In this document: in pieces, positions 5,580 to 7,752 of the stretch | How the letters are laid out: each line of letters begins with the position of its first letter | Numbering within the stretch: position 1 is the first letter of the stretch | Assembly (NCBI GenBank): GCA_024275815.1 | Contig: JAJRYI010000305.1 | Location: 1-7,752 of the forward strand | Origin: Actinomycetes bacterium | Lineage (GTDB): Bacteria; Actinomycetota; Acidimicrobiia; Spongiisociales; UBA5794 | DNA: 7,752 nucleotides | Reading direction: 5' to 3' | The notes under the pieces: generated by a model | Told to the model about the DNA's origin: nothing | The model's database searches: none | The model's input: the letters and a program-made list of their open reading frames with translations, nothing else | Translations under genes and position numbers: made by a program

Positions 5580-6587
5580 TCAGGACACGGCGACGGCGTC
5601 GAGTTCTTCGAGGAAGCGATCCTTGTCCTCCTCGAGGAGGAAACTCGCTGTGATCGAGTTCCGTGCGAGCTGTACGAGATCGTCTCGGGAGAGGTCGAGC
5701 GCCCCGGCGATCGCGACGAAGTTGTCGAGCACGTACCCGCCGAAGTACGCGGGATCGTCCGAGTTGACCGTCACCACCACGCCGCGTTCGAGCAGTCGCC
5801 CGAGGTTGTGGTCCTCCAAGCGTTCGAAGACCTGCAACTTGAGGTTGGACAGAGGACACATCGTGAGCGGCACACCTTCGTCGGCGAGACGCTCGACGAG
5901 CGAGGGATCGTCCTCACAGCGGACGCCGTGGTCGATCCTCTGCACGCCGAGAACGTCGAGGGCGTTGGCGATGTACCCGGGAGGCCCCTCCTCTCCGGCG
6001 TGGGCAACGGCGTGCAGGCCCGCATCTTGGGCCATCGTGAACGCTTCGGCGAACCACTCGGGAGGGTTCCCGACCTCGGAGGAGTCGAGGCCGACACCGA
6101 TGAGCTGATCGGCGTACGGCTTGGCCTCGTACCACGTTGCTACAGCGTCCTCGGGTGGGAGGTGGCGCAGAAAGCACATGATCAACCCTGCCGAGATGCC
6201 CATCGACTCTCGTGCATCACAGATCGCCCGGGTGAACCCGTCGAGGAACACGGGGAACTCGATCCCTCGCTCGGTGTGTGTCTGGGGGTCGAAGAAGATC
6301 TCTGCCCGGACCACGCCGTCGTCGTGCGCCCGGACGAGGTACGCCATCATCAGGTCGTAGAAGTCCTGCTCGGTGACGAGGACGGCTGCTCCCTGGTAGT
6401 AGATGTCGAGGAACGACTGGAGGTTGGAGAACTCGTAGGCTGCGCGGACCTCTTCGACGGAATCAAATGGAAGCTCAACACCGTTGCGAGCGGCGAGATC
6501 GAACATCATCTCGGGCTCGAGAGTGCCCTCGATGTGGACGTGGAGTTCAGCCTTGGGAAGTCGACGGATGAAGGTTTCGTTTTCCAT
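5580..6587 (-). CDS. Adenine deaminase (adenosine deaminase superfamily, type 2)
   Basis: Cytoplasmic zinc hydrolase of the A_deaminase family (PF00962), 335 aa and full length. Zinc and catalytic residues are all present: H16 and H18 (AELHVHIEGT), H196 and E199 in HAGEE (196-200), H220 in RIDHG (218-221), and D277 in NSDDPAYF (275-282). Several blocks follow the adenine deaminase subgroup (yeast Aah1, Pseudomonas PA0148) as I recall it rather than classical adenosine deaminase: LPKAELHVHIEGTLEPEMMF near the start, FFDPQTHTERGI (98-109), GLDSSEVGNPP (166-176) and CPLSNLKLQVF (244-254). The expected reaction is adenine to hypoxanthine plus ammonia. ATG 6587 starts seven residues before LPKAELH, like its relatives. 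The only upstream purine run (GAGG) is 12 nt away, so initiation is weak or depends on other signals. The gene converges on the transporter operon with a 3-bp gap, and its upstream region is shared with pyrE. An adenosine deaminase activity cannot be fully excluded. Confidence 0.9.
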   Translation of the reverse strand: MENETFIRRLPKAELHVHIEGTLEPEMMFDLAARNGVELPFDSVEEVRAAYEFSNLQSFLDIYYQGAAVLVTEQDFYDLMMAYLVRAHDDGVVRAEIFFDPQTHTERGIEFPVFLDGFTRAICDARESMGISAGLIMCFLRHLPPEDAVATWYEAKPYADQLIGVGLDSSEVGNPPEWFAEAFTMAQDAGLHAVAHAGEEGPPGYIANALDVLGVQRIDHGVRCEDDPSLVERLADEGVPLTMCPLSNLKLQVFERLEDHNLGRLLERGVVVTVNSDDPAYFGGYVLDNFVAIAGALDLSRDDLVQLARNSITASFLLEEDKDRFLEELDAVAVS

Positions 6588-6670
6588 CCGACTATTCAAC
6601 CTCAATCCGGGGATACCTGCGAGTCGATTCCCGTCCGAGATGGTGCCTCGAGAGACCAACCAGGAGCCTA

Positions 6671-6711
6671 TATAGCCCAAACTGGGCTAGTTATAGCCCG
6701 ACAACGGGTCA
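6671..6711. promoter_or_regulatory. Cluster of palindromic half-sites, probable operator
   Basis: A perfect inverted repeat TAGCCCA-AAC-TGGGCTA lies at 6673-6689. A second, imperfect one follows at 6694-6711 (TAGCCCG, ACAA, CGGGTCA). The octamer TATAGCCC is repeated directly at 6671-6678 and 6692-6699, exactly 21 bp apart (two helical turns), placing the two units on the same face. The block is locally AT-richer than its surroundings. This is the classic geometry of a dimeric repressor bound at tandem sites. The regulator is not identified, and either the deaminase gene or pyrE could be the target. Confidence 0.55.
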
Positions 6712-6754
6712 TGGTGGAAGGGTGTTGGGGGTCGGTCGGGTGATCGACTCCGGG

Positions 6755-6791
6755 CGAACCAAAGGCCGCCGATTCGGCGGCCTCAGGTTCG
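6755..6791. promoter_or_regulatory. Two-part GC-rich hairpin upstream of pyrE
   Basis: An inner 8-bp stem AGGCCGCC/GGCGGCCT (6763-6770 with 6776-6783) closes a GATTC loop. After a 2x2 internal loop (AA opposite CA), a 6-bp outer stem CGAACC/GGTTCG (6755-6760 with 6786-6791) extends it. No T-run follows on the plus strand, so it does not look like an intrinsic terminator. It ends 102 nt before ATG 6894 and would lie in a pyrE leader if transcription starts upstream of it. An RNA regulatory element is possible, but no known riboswitch or PyrR-site consensus is recognised. Confidence 0.5.
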
Positions 6792-6882
6792 GGCTTAGAC
6801 GGGAGGTTAGGAAGGCATCCTGTCTGATTACGGTATCGTCACCAGGCGAAGAGAACTTGAGAGGTTTCTTTGGATTTTTCCC

Positions 6883-6886
6883 AGGA
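6883..6886 (+). promoter_or_regulatory. Ribosome binding site supporting the ATG start of pyrE
   Basis: AGGA lies 7 nt before ATG 6894. A competing signal, GAGAGG at 6859-6864, lies 5 nt before an in-frame TTG at 6870 and is the better Shine-Dalgarno match. The two choices differ by eight residues (M/L-DFSQDPK). ATG is preferred on codon grounds, but the question is open. Confidence 0.45.
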
Positions 6887-6893
6887 CCCGAAA

Positions 6894-7430
6894 ATGGCGC
6901 TCATCGAGCACCTGACCACGCACGCGGTCCGGACCGACGGTCCGTTCGTCCTGCGGTCGGGTGAGACGTCGAGTTGGTATATCGATGCCCGTCAGACGAC
7001 GTTCTCCGGTGAGGGTGCCCGCAGGGTCGGTGCCGCGGTGCTGCCCCACATCCCCGAAGGTGTCGACGCTGTTGGTGGGATGACGATGGGGGCTGATCCG
7101 ATCGCTGTTGCCACAGCCGTGATCGCCGCTGGGGCAGGGAGAGAGCTCGCAGCGTTCTCCATCCGTAAGGAAGCCAAGGACCACGGAACGGGTGGTCGGC
7201 TCGTCGGCCCGGTAGGTGCAGGTTCGCGCGTTGTCGTCCTCGAGGACACGACCACGACCGGTGGGGCGTTGAGCGACGCGATCGGCGCGCTGCGCGAAGA
7301 GGACGTCGAGATCGTGCTGGCTGTGTCGCTCATAGATAGATCGGACGGTGTGACCGCTCGACGCATGAGCGAGCTCGGTATCGAGTATCTGGCACTCATC
7401 ACGCCGACCGATCTCGGGGTGACGGTCTGA
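6894..7430 (+). CDS. pyrE: Orotate phosphoribosyltransferase
   Basis: Transfers the phosphoribosyl group of PRPP to orotate, giving orotidine 5'-monophosphate and pyrophosphate, in de novo pyrimidine synthesis; cytoplasmic, normally a dimer. The protein is 178 aa from ATG 6894 (186 from TTG 6870), within the usual size for bacterial PyrE. The N-terminal GPFVLRSGETSSWYIDAR (16-33) matches the family's F-x-L-x-S-G-x-x-S-x-x-Y motif. AVGGMTMGADPIAVA (59-73) is the conserved substrate-loop region. RKEAKDHGTGG (91-101) is the mobile catalytic loop with its RKEaKdHG signature. VVVLEDTTTTGGAL (113-126) is the PRPP-binding motif (hhhhDD/EDxxTTG). No other pyr genes are in the window, so the gene stands apart from a pyrimidine operon here. 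It shares its upstream region with the divergent adenine deaminase gene, and its stop overlaps the next start (TGATG). Confidence 0.95.
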   Translation: MALIEHLTTHAVRTDGPFVLRSGETSSWYIDARQTTFSGEGARRVGAAVLPHIPEGVDAVGGMTMGADPIAVATAVIAAGAGRELAAFSIRKEAKDHGTGGRLVGPVGAGSRVVVLEDTTTTGGALSDAIGALREEDVEIVLAVSLIDRSDGVTARRMSELGIEYLALITPTDLGVTV

Positions 7431-7752
7431 TGCGGGTGTACCGCTCCCCGCTTCGCCTGTTCGTGTTCGGCGTACTCGGCTTGTTGCTGATGATCGCTGC
7501 TGTCGACGTGATGTTCGTGCACAGCATCTCCACCGAGCCGGACAACAACGACGGTGTCCTCACGACGAGGGGCCAGGCACAACAGCGGGGTGACTTCGTC
7601 TGGGGGGCAGCGATGATCGCGGCGGGGACGCTGATGTTCGGCATCGGTGTCACGGAGTTGGTTCGACGTGCACCACTCCTGGAGGTGAACGAGGACGGTG
7701 TCACAGCACCGATCGGTACCACGACACGTGACGTGATGATCCCGTGGAGCCA
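7430..7752 (+). CDS. Small membrane protein of unknown function, N-terminal part, runs off the right edge
   Basis: ATG 7430 shares its A with the pyrE stop (TGATG), and the frame stays open to the window end, giving 107 residues. GGGGTGA (7416-7422), 7 nt upstream, is a weak ribosome binding site, so translational coupling to pyrE is likely. Two membrane segments are clear: about residues 9-30 (LRLFVFGVLGLLLMIAAVDV) and about 57-77 (FVWGAAMIAAGTLMFGIGVTEL). A polar loop lies between them (SISTEPDNNDGVLTTRGQAQQRGD). After the second segment comes RRAPLLEVNEDGVTAPIGTTTR, ending near IPWS. This hydrophobic-acidic-glycine beta pattern followed by I-P-W resembles the start of PH-like domains in small bacterial membrane proteins, but the rest is cut off. 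I do not recognise the family and assign no function. Confidence 0.8.
   Translation, partial: MRVYRSPLRLFVFGVLGLLLMIAAVDVMFVHSISTEPDNNDGVLTTRGQAQQRGDFVWGAAMIAAGTLMFGIGVTELVRRAPLLEVNEDGVTAPIGTTTRDVMIPWS

Larger units (their letters stand above)
6588..6893. other. Divergent regulatory region between the adenine deaminase gene and pyrE
   Basis: These 306 bp hold no credible gene. The distinctive parts are an AT-richer island with repeated TAGCCC half-sites (6671-6711), a GC-rich two-part hairpin (6755-6791) and two alternative ribosome binding sites near the pyrE start. Promoters for both divergent genes are expected here, but I could not find a convincing -35/-10 pair for either strand. TATAAC and TATATA on the minus strand inside the half-site cluster are possible -10 boxes for the deaminase gene. 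Confidence 0.6.

Noticed and set aside
5808..6743. Plus-strand open frame of 311 codons opposite the adenine deaminase
   Set aside because: The minus-strand protein has all catalytic motifs of a known enzyme family; the plus-strand translation has none.
6621..6750. Inverted octamers GAGTCGAT (6621-6628) and ATCGACTC (6743-6750) flanking the half-site cluster
   Set aside because: The match does not extend beyond 8 bp, the halves are 114 bp apart, and GTCGA-type words are common in this composition; most likely chance.
6795..6839. Sigma-70-like promoter for pyrE using TTAGAC or TTAGGA as the -35 box
   Set aside because: No acceptable -10 hexamer lies 16-19 bp downstream; TATCGT is too far away.

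Overview
The window is GC-rich and densely coded. Small overlaps and short gaps, GTG starts, two probable leaderless starts and a lipoprotein with a Ser/Thr/Glu-rich linker just after its lipidated cysteine all suggest a chromosomal segment of an actinobacterium. The TTTT/EE-type lipoprotein linker makes the class Acidimicrobiia a reasonable guess, but the sequence alone does not settle this. No insertion sequences, tRNA or rRNA genes, CRISPR arrays or phage genes are visible.

Layout. (1) 1-452, minus strand: the N-terminal 150 residues of a histidine-phosphatase-superfamily protein that runs off the left edge. (2) 453-625: a divergent intergenic region that includes a leader with competing inverted repeats and a 12-bp palindrome. 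(3) 626-5576, plus strand: a complete BMP-family (basic membrane protein / purine-nucleoside type) ABC importer, made of a lipoprotein substrate-binding protein, a double-domain ATPase and two permeases. A strong hairpin and a 228-bp gap separate the binding-protein gene from the three translocator genes, which are packed tightly. (4) 5580-6587, minus strand: an adenosine-deaminase-superfamily protein whose motifs match adenine deaminase (adenine to hypoxanthine) better than adenosine deaminase. It converges on the second permease with only 3 bp between the stop codons. (5) 6588-6893: a 306-bp divergent intergenic region with an AT-rich cluster of palindromic half-sites and a separate two-part hairpin. 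(6) 6894-7430, plus strand: orotate phosphoribosyltransferase (pyrE), overlapping by 1 bp a small membrane protein that runs off the right edge.

How they may work together: the BMP-family importer probably brings in a purine nucleoside or nucleobase, and the adjacent adenine deaminase would channel adenine into hypoxanthine for salvage or as a nitrogen source. pyrE makes OMP in pyrimidine synthesis and shares PRPP with the salvage phosphoribosyltransferases. The transporter-deaminase link is inferred from neighbourhood and family; no ligand can be read directly from the sequence. No clearly undescribed system stands out. The least explained elements are the leader upstream of the binding-protein gene and the palindrome cluster between the deaminase gene and pyrE.
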